Shown here: positions 8,507 through 17,936 of the stretch, in pieces
How the letters are laid out: every line of letters begins with the position of its first letter
Position numbering within the stretch: position 1 is the first letter of the stretch
DNA from: CG2-30-36-16 sp964372115
Lineage (GTDB): Bacteria; Bacteroidota; Ignavibacteria; Ignavibacteriales; Ignavibacteriaceae
DNA: 64,000 nucleotides
Assembly (NCBI GenBank): GCA_964372115.1
Contig: CAYJPN010000024.1
Coordinates: 1-64,000, forward strand
Direction of reading: 5' to 3'
Translations under genes and position numbers: made by a program
Notes under the pieces: model-generated
Seen by the model: only the letters and a program-made list of their open reading frames with translations
What the model was told of the DNA's origin: nothing
Database searches by the model: none

Positions 8507-10630
8507 ATGGCAAAAAAGAATTTATCAGATGACAGAAATGATGTTAGAATGACAAGAAAAAATAAAGAAAACAAAAAAGATAATGGGGAAAAAATATTAG
8601 ATGTTGGAAATATAGAAACACTTCCGCTAAACAAAGATGAATTAAAATTTGCTCTGCGCAATATGTTAACCGCAAGAGGTGTTGATATGAAAGCGATGAA
8701 TCTTCTAAAGCAGGGGAAAACGTTTTTTCATATAGCCGGTTCAGGGCATGAAGCTATTCAAACTGTGGTGGGGATGATATTAAATAAAAAGCATGATTGG
8801 TTTTATCCCTATTACAGAGACATGGCGCTTGTAATGTCATTAGGAGTTACACCAAAAGATTTTTTCCTTCAGAGTTTTGCCAAAGCTGATGATCCGGCGA
8901 GCGGAGGAAGACAACTGCCTACACATTGGGGTTCGAAAGTAATTAATATACCGGCGCAATCGAGTCCCACCGGCACACAGTTTTTGCAAGCTGTAGGCTC
9001 CGCTTTAGCTTCTGTTAGAAAAGGAGAACCAGCTATTGCATATGTAAGCAGCGGCGAAGGCACTACAAGCCAGGGCGAATTTCACGAAGCCGTCAACTGG
9101 GCAAGCAGAGCAAAACTACCTGTATTGTTTGTTATTCAAAACAATAAGTACGCTATTTCTGTACCTGTTAGCGAGCAGAGCGGTGGTAAAAATAATTCAA
9201 TAGCAGCAATGATGGGCGGGTATGATAATCTATACCGGGCATGTATTGACGGAACCGATTTTGTGAAGTCGTACAATACCGTTTCCGAAGCAGTCAAATA
9301 TATAAAAGAGGGAAGAGGCCCTGCATTAATTGAAGCGGAGGTTGTCCGTTTACTTTCTCACTCATCTTCCGATGATCAGAAAAAATACCGCGATCACAGG
9401 GAACTTGAAGAAGAAAGCGCAAAATGTCCTATTGAAAAACTGACCGGGCAAATGCTTCATTCTAAATATATATCAAGTGAAGAATTAGATAAACTTAAAA
9501 AAGATGTAACACTCGAAATAAATACGAGTTCCGATGAAGCGATGGCTGCTGCTGATCCTATGGCTGAGGATGCGGAAAAATATGTCTATGATGAAAGCGG
9601 TTTCCGTAAATCACTTGAGTATGAAAAAAATGCTCCGTCAGGAGGAAATATTGTTATGGTCGATGCAATAAATCATGCTTTGCGTGAAGAACTTGAAAAG
9701 AATGATAAAATTTTTGTTTTTGGTGAAGATATTGCCGACCATAAAGGCGGGGTCTTTACGGCAACAAAAGGATTGTCAACACAATTTGGTAATGATCGCG
9801 TATTTAATTCGCCTCTTGCTGAGGCAAGCATAATGGGCGTAGCAGTTGGTATGGCGCTTTCCGGTTTAAAGCCGGTTGTAGAAATACAGTTCGGCGATTA
9901 CATCTGGCCTGCATTTATGCAGATGAAAGATGAACTTGCCACAATTCGTTATCGGTCAAATAATGTTTGGAGCGCCCCGGTTGTTACACGGGTAGCAGTT
10001 GGTGGTTATATCCATGGCGGACTTTATCACAGCCAGAATATCGAATCGATATTTGCTCATGTGCCGGGAATATTTATCGCTTATCCCAGTAATGCAGCGG
10101 ATGCCAAAGGTTTGTTAAAAACTGCGTGCCGAATTAATGATCCGGTGCTTTTCTGCGAGCACAAAGGATTATACAGACAAAGTGCAGCCATTAGTCCGGA
10201 ACCGGATGATGAATATCTGATTCCGTTCGGTAAAGCAAAAGTTGTGCGCGAAGGAAAAGATTTAACAGTTATTTCGTATGGCGTGTCGTTATGGGACTCT
10301 GTTCTCGCAGCAAAAAAACTTGAAGAAAAGGGCTACTTAGTTGAGGTTATTGATTTACGAACACTGATTCCGCTGGATGAAGAAACAATTTATAATTCGG
10401 TAAAGAAGACAAACAAGGCTGTGGTTATACACGAGGATACGCTTACAGGTGGATTTGCTGCGGAGATTGCTGCGCGTATTGGGGATGTTTGTTTCCAATA
10501 TCTCGATGGACCTGTTAGAAGGATTTGTGCAAGAGATGCACACATCCCATATTCGCCGGTTTTAGAAAATGAAATACTGCCGAATCGCTTGAGAATATTG
10601 GACGGTATAAAAGAATTATTAGAATATTAA
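8507..10630 (+). CDS. 2-oxoacid dehydrogenase E1, fused alpha and beta subunits (707 aa)
   Basis: The thiamine-diphosphate enzyme decarboxylates a 2-oxoacid (pyruvate or branched-chain) and passes the acyl group to E2. Residues about 40-370 are E1 alpha, with the ThDP motif starting GEGTTSQGEFHEAVNW (183-198) and ending in QNN (211-213). Residues about 380-707 are E1 beta (VFGEDIADHKGGVF, then EIQFGDYIWPAFMQ, and RDAHIPYSPVLE near the end). In many bacteria these are two genes; the fused form occurs in Bacteroidota relatives. About 35 charged, Lys/Asn-rich N-terminal residues precede the fold and are probably disordered. The start ATG is preceded by AAAGGTTAGGA. Substrate choice (pyruvate against branched-chain acids) cannot be decided by eye. 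Confidence 0.93.
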   Translation: MAKKNLSDDRNDVRMTRKNKENKKDNGEKILDVGNIETLPLNKDELKFALRNMLTARGVDMKAMNLLKQGKTFFHIAGSGHEAIQTVVGMILNKKHDWFYPYYRDMALVMSLGVTPKDFFLQSFAKADDPASGGRQLPTHWGSKVINIPAQSSPTGTQFLQAVGSALASVRKGEPAIAYVSSGEGTTSQGEFHEAVNWASRAKLPVLFVIQNNKYAISVPVSEQSGGKNNSIAAMMGGYDNLYRACIDGTDFVKSYNTVSEAVKYIKEGRGPALIEAEVVRLLSHSSSDDQKKYRDHRELEEESAKCPIEKLTGQMLHSKYISSEELDKLKKDVTLEINTSSDEAMAAADPMAEDAEKYVYDESGFRKSLEYEKNAPSGGNIVMVDAINHALREELEKNDKIFVFGEDIADHKGGVFTATKGLSTQFGNDRVFNSPLAEASIMGVAVGMALSGLKPVVEIQFGDYIWPAFMQMKDELATIRYRSNNVWSAPVVTRVAVGGYIHGGLYHSQNIESIFAHVPGIFIAYPSNAADAKGLLKTACRINDPVLFCEHKGLYRQSAAISPEPDDEYLIPFGKAKVVREGKDLTVISYGVSLWDSVLAAKKLEEKGYLVEVIDLRTLIPLDEETIYNSVKKTNKAVVIHEDTLTGGFAAEIAARIGDVCFQYLDGPVRRICARDAHIPYSPVLENEILPNRLRILDGIKELLEY

Positions 10631-10646
10631 TACTTGGAGTTTTATA

Positions 10647-12311
10647 ATGGAAGTTGTTATGCCTAAAATGGGCGAAAGCATAAATGAAGGTACCATCATT
10701 AAGTGGCACAAAAAAGTCGGCGATAACGTTGTGCAAGATGAAATAATTTTTGAAATAAGTACCGATAAAGTTGATACCGAAATTCCTTCACCGGCTAATG
10801 GTATTTTGAAAGAGATAAAATATCAGGAAGGTGATACCGTGGATGTTGGTACTGTGGTTGCCATTTTAGATACAACAGAAGGTGTGGCTGTTTCTCCTTC
10901 AAAAGAAGAAATGAATGATGGCGCTGATACCAATGCCAAAATAGAGTTTATCCCCGAAGAGGCTCCAAAAATAATTAATGCACCTACTTCTCTAAAAATA
11001 GATTCTTCTTCTGGTAAAACGGCTGATGTAACTATGCCTAAGATGGGCGAATCTGTAATGGAAGGAACTATTCTAAAATGGCATAAAAAAATGGGAGATA
11101 AAATTGAAAAGGATGAAATTCTTTTTAAGATAAGCACTGATAAAGTCGATACTGAGGTTCCGAGTCCTGAAGCAGGTATTGTTACCGAAATATTGGTCGG
11201 CGAGCAAGAAACTGTTGAAGTTGGAACTGTGGTTGCAAAAATAACACTTGAAGGAAATTTTGTTCAAACTCAAAGTGCAACGAAAACAAAAACTGTTTTC
11301 GATGAAAAAATTGAACAGTCTGCTCAAATGCATGATAATTTTGGAAAGATTTCTACGGATGAAATTATTAATTCTTCTGATAAACACGGTAAATTTTATT
11401 CACCTCTTGTAATAAGTATCGCAAACAAAGAGAATGTAAATTTTAACGAACTTGAAAAAATTATAGGAACCGGGCAGGGTGGCAGAGTTACAAAAAAGGA
11501 CATTATAGAGTATATTAGTTTTCGCACTACAGAAAAGGAAAATCAGAAAAAAAATAGTAGGGCAACCGCTGTTCAATCACCGGTGACCGCTTCAAATTCT
11601 TCAGGTGATATCGAGAGAATTGAAATGGATAACATCCGGCAGAAAATTATGCAGCATATGGTACGCAGCCGGGATACTTCAGTTCACGTTTCTGCGATGA
11701 TCGAAGTGGACATGTCAAAAGTTTACAATTTTATAAAAGATAAAAAAGATGAATTCTTAAAACGCGAAGGAATTAAACTTACTTACATGGCATTTATAGG
11801 TTACGCCGCTGTAAGGGCACTAAAAGAATATTCACTTGTAAACTCTACAATTGAAGGAACAACAATTTTAAAGAAAAAAAATATTAACCTCGGCATTGCA
11901 GTTGCGATTGAGCCAACAGGTTTGATTGTTCCTAACATCAAAAATGCAGGTGAAAAAAATATCATCGGCATAGGCAAGTCAATTGCGGATGTAGCCGCAC
12001 GTGCGCGTAATAAAAAATTAACTCCCGATGATATTTCGAATGGTACATTTACAATAACAAACTATGGTGTATTCGGTACAATCTTTGGTACACCAATTAT
12101 CAACCAGCCGGAGGTTGCCATTCTTGGCGTGGGCGTTGTTGAAAAGAAACCGGTTGTGGTTGAAATAGATGGGATGGATTACATAGCCATAAAACCAATA
12201 ATGGCTCTTACGCTTTCTCACGATCACAGGTTAATTGATGGTATGCTTGGCGGAATGTTTTTAAAACACATCAAGGATACTTTAGAAAACTTTGAACCGG
12301 GTATGGTGTAA
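10647..12311 (+). CDS. 2-oxoacid dehydrogenase E2, dihydrolipoamide acyltransferase with two lipoyl domains (554 aa)
   Basis: Two lipoyl domains lie at residues 1-76 and about 126-202, each with the lipoylation site TDKVDTE (K41 and K166). A flexible linker leads to a peripheral-subunit-binding domain (about 249-290, with GTGQGGRVTKKDI), which docks E1/E3. The C-terminal catalytic domain (about 320-554) includes LSHDHRLIDGMLGG with the active-site His and Asp. E2 forms the core of the complex, carries the acyl group on lipoate and transfers it to CoA. It starts 16 bases after the E1 stop, and TTGGAG in the gap may be its ribosome site. Two lipoyl domains is within the normal range of one to three. 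Confidence 0.95.
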   Translation: MEVVMPKMGESINEGTIIKWHKKVGDNVVQDEIIFEISTDKVDTEIPSPANGILKEIKYQEGDTVDVGTVVAILDTTEGVAVSPSKEEMNDGADTNAKIEFIPEEAPKIINAPTSLKIDSSSGKTADVTMPKMGESVMEGTILKWHKKMGDKIEKDEILFKISTDKVDTEVPSPEAGIVTEILVGEQETVEVGTVVAKITLEGNFVQTQSATKTKTVFDEKIEQSAQMHDNFGKISTDEIINSSDKHGKFYSPLVISIANKENVNFNELEKIIGTGQGGRVTKKDIIEYISFRTTEKENQKKNSRATAVQSPVTASNSSGDIERIEMDNIRQKIMQHMVRSRDTSVHVSAMIEVDMSKVYNFIKDKKDEFLKREGIKLTYMAFIGYAAVRALKEYSLVNSTIEGTTILKKKNINLGIAVAIEPTGLIVPNIKNAGEKNIIGIGKSIADVAARARNKKLTPDDISNGTFTITNYGVFGTIFGTPIINQPEVAILGVGVVEKKPVVVEIDGMDYIAIKPIMALTLSHDHRLIDGMLGGMFLKHIKDTLENFEPGMV

Positions 12312-12387
12312 TGTTTATTTTAATGACTCGTCTTAAGTAGAACTTGATCTCTGATGTAATGGTTAACAAAAATTTTATTACAAACCG

Positions 12388-12472
12388 GCATGATTGAATG
12401 ACTGCATGAAGATAATTAAAGTGATAAATAAATTGAATTTGAACATTCATCCATACAGGCATTCATTCATGC
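12388..12472. repeat. Imperfect inverted repeat between the E2 gene and lipA
   Basis: Left arm 12388-12404 and right arm 12456-12472 pair at 15 of 17 positions (one T/T and one A/G mismatch) around a 51-nt loop. ATTCAT is repeated in and next to the right arm. It is not followed by a T-run, so it is not a standard terminator. Confidence 0.5.
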
Positions 12473-12575
12473 TTTTACACTGACGAATACAAAATAAATC
12501 TTTTAGAGTATACTCATTCATTGAGCATTGTTAATATTTAAAGGCGGTTTACCGCTAAAATAAGCGAAAGAAAAA

Positions 12576-13481
12576 ATGATTAATCAACATCAAAAAATAT
12601 TTAAGGAACAAATAGAAAAAGCAGGCAAAGATTTAGGAAAAAGACCAGCGTGGCTGAAAGTCAAATTACCTACAGGCGAAAATTACTCGGATGTTAGAAA
12701 CCTCATGCGGCGCCAGCATTTGAATACGGTATGCGAGGAAGCTCGTTGCCCGAATATTGCGGAATGTTGGAATAATCGCACTGCTACCTTTATGATACTC
12801 GGTGATACCTGTACACGAAGCTGCGGTTTTTGCAATATAAATGTCGGCATTCCAAACGAACTTGACATGGGCGAACCGAGGCGTGTCGCCGATTCAGTAA
12901 AAGAATTAGGATTGAGACATGTGGTTATTACTTCCGTAAACAGAGATGAATTAAAAGACGGCGGGGCAGAGATATTTAATATGACAATAAATCTGATCCG
13001 CAGGGAAATGGAAACTACTACCATCGAGATATTGATCCCCGATTTTAAAGGAGACATTGAAGCTTTTAATATCATAATGAAAAATCCGCCTGATATATTA
13101 AATCATAATATAGAGACTGTTCCCCGGCTTTATCATGCAGTACGTCCTCAGGCAAAGTACCAACGCAGTTTAGATTTAATTAAATGGTTTAAAGGAAAAG
13201 GTTTAAGAACAAAAAGCGGAATTATGGTTGGCATTGGGGAAACGAATGAAGAAATCCTGGAACTTATGAAAGATCTTGTGAGCAATGGTTGTGACATATT
13301 AACAATAGGGCAATACCTTCAACCAACAAAAGTGCATTTGCCTGTTGATAGATTTGTAACACCGGAAGAATTTAAACTGTATCAGGATGAAGGATTAAAA
13401 ATGGGTTTTAAGATTGTTGAATCATCACCGCTTGTCAGAAGTTCGTATCACGCAGATACGCATGCAAGAAGAATATTTTAA
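12576..13481 (+). CDS. lipA: Lipoyl synthase (radical SAM)
   Basis: LipA inserts two sulfur atoms into protein-bound octanoyl groups to complete lipoate. Both iron-sulfur sites are visible: the auxiliary cluster cysteines C53, C58 and C64 in TVCEEARCPNIAEC, and the radical-SAM CxxxCxxC at C79, C83 and C86 in CTRSCGFC. The conserved C-terminal RSSY serine ligand is also present (LVRSSYHA). The length of 301 aa is typical. It lies 264 bases after the E2 gene, with an inverted repeat between, so it may have its own promoter although its job is tied to the E2 lipoyl domains and LipB upstream. The original start at 12576 gives the expected N-terminal length. Confidence 0.97.
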   Translation: MINQHQKIFKEQIEKAGKDLGKRPAWLKVKLPTGENYSDVRNLMRRQHLNTVCEEARCPNIAECWNNRTATFMILGDTCTRSCGFCNINVGIPNELDMGEPRRVADSVKELGLRHVVITSVNRDELKDGGAEIFNMTINLIRREMETTTIEILIPDFKGDIEAFNIIMKNPPDILNHNIETVPRLYHAVRPQAKYQRSLDLIKWFKGKGLRTKSGIMVGIGETNEEILELMKDLVSNGCDILTIGQYLQPTKVHLPVDRFVTPEEFKLYQDEGLKMGFKIVESSPLVRSSYHADTHARRIF

Positions 13482-13654
13482 AATCTGAAAATAACACAGA
13501 CTGAGATACAAAAGATTTAATTTTAATTTAAAATAAAAATGGCACATAAGTTTTTTTAATTGAATATTTCTACTTATTTTTCCCATCCGAAAAATTGTTT
13601 AGTATTGAAACAACTATATTCAATAAATATTTATTATAGAATAAACAACACTTG

Positions 13655-15766
13655 ATGAGACGAAAAGCCCTTCTACTATTGACTGCCGTCTCGTTTTTTG
13701 CCTTTACCTTCGGGCCCGGCGATGACGAGAAAAAATTAAACAAAAAATTAGATGATGATAACTCAAAGTATACCAATGTCGGCAATATTGGTTTAACAAT
13801 TACCAATTTTGGAACTTACGGTCACGGATTTAGCCTCTGGCCTCAACAGCCAAGTTGCGAATATCCTCTCGGCAGCGGTATAGAACACATTTTTGATGGC
13901 GGGTTATATGTCGGCGGTTTTATAAGTAATGATTCACTCGGTAACGGAAGAACAGGCCCTTATGTTACTACCGGCGCTGTGGACGCAGCATCTGTGTCAT
14001 CAAAAGGCGGTGGGTTTGAATTTACAAACGGGGCAGGCGCTGTTGTTGTTGAGCGTTCTTCGCTTTTAGATTCGAGAGTTTATGATCCGAAAGCTGTTTC
14101 GCACCAGGATTTTGTTATGGATTTTACAGATACCAATACTGTATATGAAAATGGCGAATTAATACAAAATCACACTCCTCTCGGTCTTGTTATTCATCAA
14201 GAATCTTATGCGTGGAATTTTCCGTTCGCAGATTTTTTTGTAATAATGAATTATTCTATAAAGAATGTTACAACTAAGTATATAGATAGTGTTTATGTCG
14301 GCTTATGGACAGATGCTGTTGTTCGTAACACAAAAATTACTTCCCCTTCAGGTTCTGCATTTTTTAATAAAGGCGGCAACGGTTATTCCGATTCATTAAA
14401 AATTGCATATGAATTTGATGCCACCGGCGATGTTGGTTTTACTGATAGTTATATCGGGGTTCAATATCTTGGTTCAAGTCCAAGGGTCGTTAGAAATGGT
14501 TTCCAGGGTGACACATCGGATGCTGTAAACTTTGTAAGCTGGCAATTTAGAAACACTGCTGATCCAAACTTTTTTGCGCCCCAGGATGATATTGACAGAT
14601 ATAAAAAGCTGCAGGGATATTTTGGTGGAAGTAATACTTACGGTAACGGTGTGAATCCCTCGACTTTAAGAAGCGCTTCAAACCGATCGATTCTTATTGC
14701 AAACGGACCATTCAAACATCTTGCTCCGGGAGATTCTATTAATGTTGTTTTCGCGATTGTTTGTTCAAAAAAATACGGAAATGATCTCGCTTCTATCGAC
14801 AGCGAAGAACAAAAATTAAATTTATACCAAAACGCCGAGTGGGCTTTAAGAGCGTATTTCGGTGAGGATAGAAACCGCAATGGAATAATAGACCCTGGCG
14901 AGGACCTCGACGGTTCGGGCAAAATTACAAGATATATTTTACCCGCGCCGCCACGCGTTCCAAAAATAAAAGTGATTCCCGAAAATCAAAAAGCGACTAT
15001 ATATTGGGATAATGCGGCAGAATCTTCAATAGACCCAATCTCGGCAAAAAAAGATTTTGAGGGATATAAAATTTACAGAACACAAGCCGGTTTCGATTTA
15101 AATCAAAAAGGTGATATTTTATCTTCATTGGTTTTATTGGCTGAGTTTGACAGCACCGCAAATTCTGTCGGATTTAACTCTGGCTTCGGTACTGTGAGAT
15201 TAGATACGCCGGTTATATTCCCTCGCGATACAACAAAATATTACTATAAATATGAAATGAGTAATTTGTTAAACGGATGGCAGTATCTTTATAGTGTTAC
15301 TGCAACTGATGTGGGAGACCCGGAAAATAATCTGTCTCCTCTTGAATCAAGTCCGCTCGCAAATTTTCAAAGAATAATTCCGGGAACACCCGCCAACGAG
15401 GATGATAATTTAGAAGTTGGTGTTTATCCGAACCCATATTATGCTAACGCGTTATGGGATGGTTCTTCAGAAAGATTGAGAAAATTGTATTTTTATAATC
15501 TCCCGGCAGAATGCGAAATTACAATATATACCCTTGCCGGCGATGTTATAAAGCGGATCAGTCACACCGCAGAGAGTAATGGCTCCGACCTAAGATGGTT
15601 TGAGAATTATGCAAAGGATGCTAAACAAAAAATGTCGGGCGGTGAACACGCTTGGGACATCATAACAGATAACGACCAGGCAATTGCTACCGGCTTATAT
15701 CTGTTTACAGTAAAGAATTTAAAAACCGGTAAAATTAAAACCGGCAAGTTTTTAATAGTCAAATAA
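13655..15766 (+). CDS. T9SS-exported protein with calcium-loop-like motifs (703 aa)
   Basis: An N-terminal signal peptide (MRRKALLLLTAVSFFAFTF) is followed by a large beta-rich region I cannot assign to a family. Around residues 415-430 two Asp-rich loops (DRNRNGIIDPGED and DLDGSGKI) resemble calcium-binding EF-hand/dockerin loops. A fibronectin-III-like segment follows (KATIYWDN, FEGYKIYRT). The last 100 residues (VYPNPYYAN to GKIKTGKFLIVK) look like a type IX secretion sorting domain, so the protein is probably exported and held on the cell surface. A TTG three bases upstream is also in frame; ATG is preferred. It heads a seven-gene operon, with the next gene 11 bases away. Function unknown. 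Confidence 0.8.
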   Translation: MRRKALLLLTAVSFFAFTFGPGDDEKKLNKKLDDDNSKYTNVGNIGLTITNFGTYGHGFSLWPQQPSCEYPLGSGIEHIFDGGLYVGGFISNDSLGNGRTGPYVTTGAVDAASVSSKGGGFEFTNGAGAVVVERSSLLDSRVYDPKAVSHQDFVMDFTDTNTVYENGELIQNHTPLGLVIHQESYAWNFPFADFFVIMNYSIKNVTTKYIDSVYVGLWTDAVVRNTKITSPSGSAFFNKGGNGYSDSLKIAYEFDATGDVGFTDSYIGVQYLGSSPRVVRNGFQGDTSDAVNFVSWQFRNTADPNFFAPQDDIDRYKKLQGYFGGSNTYGNGVNPSTLRSASNRSILIANGPFKHLAPGDSINVVFAIVCSKKYGNDLASIDSEEQKLNLYQNAEWALRAYFGEDRNRNGIIDPGEDLDGSGKITRYILPAPPRVPKIKVIPENQKATIYWDNAAESSIDPISAKKDFEGYKIYRTQAGFDLNQKGDILSSLVLLAEFDSTANSVGFNSGFGTVRLDTPVIFPRDTTKYYYKYEMSNLLNGWQYLYSVTATDVGDPENNLSPLESSPLANFQRIIPGTPANEDDNLEVGVYPNPYYANALWDGSSERLRKLYFYNLPAECEITIYTLAGDVIKRISHTAESNGSDLRWFENYAKDAKQKMSGGEHAWDIITDNDQAIATGLYLFTVKNLKTGKIKTGKFLIVK

Positions 15767-15777
15767 AGGAAAGAAAA

Positions 15778-17871
15778 ATGAAAGCTAAATTACTCATTCT
15801 TTCGCTGCTTGCTTTTACAATTAGTGTATTTGCACAGTATCCGGAAGTTAAAATAAAAGATATCCAGTTTCAGGATCCTGCTGGATTAAATACATATTTT
15901 GATGACGATATGGAGCCCTCATTAGTGAACGATACAGTTACAATTACAGGTGTTGTAATGGTTCCTCCATATAAATCTGCCAACCCTGATAGTGGCGCCT
16001 TGATGTATATGGGTGGCGGCGCAGCAGGTTTTTATCTCCAGGATACCAGCGATGCTGATTGGGGTGGAATTACAGTTAGACAAACACCGGTTTCGGCTCC
16101 TTTTAATACACTTGATTCCGGGTTTGTTGTAAAGATTACAGGTGTTGTTAATGAATATTCAACGCTTACCCAGAAAACTACTCAATTTGATGTTATTGAA
16201 TTTTTACCTCAAAATGTTGTTGGACAGATGGTTAGACCTAAACCTGTTCTTCTTACTCTCGATTCTTTGAAAGTACTCGGTACAGATGCGCCAAAAGCCA
16301 TTTCCGAAAAATGGGAAGGCGTTTACGTTGAGATTAGAAATGTTATTACATTTGACAGAACAGCTTCCGGCGGGTTCAAAATTAAAGACGGAAATGATCT
16401 GACTTTGAATATCGGAACAAAATCCAACTACTACTACAATTTTGCAGCGCCGCTTGATGGTACCGGTTTAGAATACATTCGCGGTTATATTGAAACAAGA
16501 AGCGTGGGTTCTGGCGGTTTAACTCTAAATCCCGGTTTCAGATCAGATACAAAAATCGGTTCCTTCCCGCCCAGCATTTCTACCATAAGAAGAAATCTTG
16601 GAGTTGTTGGTTATGGTCAGCCCGTAACGATAACTGCTAATATTTCTGATTTTGATGGCAGTGTGACAGATGCAAAATTAATATACCATGTTAATGGCGG
16701 CGCAGCTGTAGAAGCGCAGATGGCCTTAACCAGTGGTGTTGAGTGGAGCGCAACACTACCAGCTCAAAACGATTCCAGCTTAGTTGATTATTATATTAAA
16801 GCTACAGATAATTCTAATAATGTTTCTATCGCTCCGGCAGATACAAATAGAAGTAAGTATTTTTATATAGTATTAAACCGCCCTGTAAAAATATCGGATG
16901 TTCAGTATAGTCCATTCGGTGGCGGGTATAGCGCCTACCAGGGTTATTCTGTTACAGTATCAGGCACTGTTTCTTCCGATACATCCGATGGCTCCACAGA
17001 AGGTTTGGGAGTATACATGCAAGATGGCGTTCAACCATGGTCGGGAATAAAATTATTCGGTACCGAAACTTTGCATCTTGTAAAAGGTGATAACGTAACC
17101 GTTACCGGTACTGTTGCCGAAAGCTACGATGTTACACAAGTTGGCGGATTAAATACTCCTGCTACAATTGTAGTAAATTCTTCCGGTAATACTATCCCCG
17201 AACCTGTACTGGTTTCAACTGCTGATTTTGGCGGTAAAACTAACGGGCAGGTTGTTGCTGAAAAATGGGAAGCTATGCAAGTTAAATTTGATAACATAAT
17301 AGTAACCGATGAAAATGCTGATGGAGAACCTGGTCCTATCTCCTACAATTATGGCGAAATGTTAATTGCTGATACAAGCGCTGTTAACATGAGAATGGAA
17401 ATGCAGGCTGGTCACTTTGATTATCATAATTATTGGGCTGAATATTTATTGCTTCTCCCAAATAACATTTCTGTTCATGTTGGCGATACATTTAGCTCTA
17501 TTTCCGGTATTATGTATTACTCATACGGAAACTACAAACTTCTACCCCGTACCAATGCAGATTTCGTTGGTTACATTAGTGATGTTGATGAAGTTAATAA
17601 TTCTGTAAAAGATTTTAATCTTGCTCAGAACTACCCGAACCCATTCAACCCTTCGACAATTATTTCTTATTCAGTTCCTGTTGAAGGTTTAGTTACAATA
17701 AAAGTATTTAACGTTCTTGGACAAGAAGTTGCTACATTAGTAAACAGCGTTAAAAACACTGGCAGTTACAAAGTTAACTTTGATGCCAGCAGACTTACGT
17801 CGGGTGTTTATATCTATCAAATTAATGCCGGTAGTTTTACTAATTCTAAAAAAATGATGCTCATAAAGTAA
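15778..17871 (+). CDS. T9SS-exported OB-fold-like repeat protein (697 aa)
   Basis: The signal peptide MKAKLLILSLLAFTISVFAQ ends in a good cleavage site. Two similar segments (about residues 50-150 and 380-470) each read like an OB-fold (VTITGVV ... FVVKITGVVNEY; SVTVSGTVSSD ... DNVTVTGTVAES), of the kind found in front of secreted nucleases and similar proteins. Between them is an Ig-like domain (ITANISDFDGSVTDAKLIYHV). The C-terminal 85 residues are a clear T9SS sorting domain (NYPNPFNPSTIISYSVP, VFNVLGQEVATLVN, SGVYIYQINAG, KKMMLIK). No catalytic site was seen. It may bind a polymer at the cell surface; that is an inference. Confidence 0.85.
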   Translation: MKAKLLILSLLAFTISVFAQYPEVKIKDIQFQDPAGLNTYFDDDMEPSLVNDTVTITGVVMVPPYKSANPDSGALMYMGGGAAGFYLQDTSDADWGGITVRQTPVSAPFNTLDSGFVVKITGVVNEYSTLTQKTTQFDVIEFLPQNVVGQMVRPKPVLLTLDSLKVLGTDAPKAISEKWEGVYVEIRNVITFDRTASGGFKIKDGNDLTLNIGTKSNYYYNFAAPLDGTGLEYIRGYIETRSVGSGGLTLNPGFRSDTKIGSFPPSISTIRRNLGVVGYGQPVTITANISDFDGSVTDAKLIYHVNGGAAVEAQMALTSGVEWSATLPAQNDSSLVDYYIKATDNSNNVSIAPADTNRSKYFYIVLNRPVKISDVQYSPFGGGYSAYQGYSVTVSGTVSSDTSDGSTEGLGVYMQDGVQPWSGIKLFGTETLHLVKGDNVTVTGTVAESYDVTQVGGLNTPATIVVNSSGNTIPEPVLVSTADFGGKTNGQVVAEKWEAMQVKFDNIIVTDENADGEPGPISYNYGEMLIADTSAVNMRMEMQAGHFDYHNYWAEYLLLLPNNISVHVGDTFSSISGIMYYSYGNYKLLPRTNADFVGYISDVDEVNNSVKDFNLAQNYPNPFNPSTIISYSVPVEGLVTIKVFNVLGQEVATLVNSVKNTGSYKVNFDASRLTSGVYIYQINAGSFTNSKKMMLIK

Positions 17872-17881
17872 ATAATATTAT

Positions 17882-17909
17882 GCCGGTCTGTTTTTTACAG
17901 ACCGGCTTT
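17882..17909 (+). terminator. Strong hairpin inside the secretion operon (possible attenuator)
   Basis: A perfect 10-bp stem GCCGGTCTGT/ACAGACCGGC (17882-17891 with 17897-17906) closes a T5 loop and is followed by only TTTA. It lies between the OB-fold gene and the lipoprotein gene on the same strand. The poor T-run suggests partial termination or mRNA stabilisation. Confidence 0.6.
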
Positions 17910-17936
17910 ATCTAATGATTGTTTGTTAAAATCTAA

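Noticed and set aside
12436..12512. Several ATTCAT copies as a CRISPR-like or satellite array
   Set aside because: The copies are short, unevenly spaced and few; no constant spacer length exists. They are treated only as part of the inverted repeat region.
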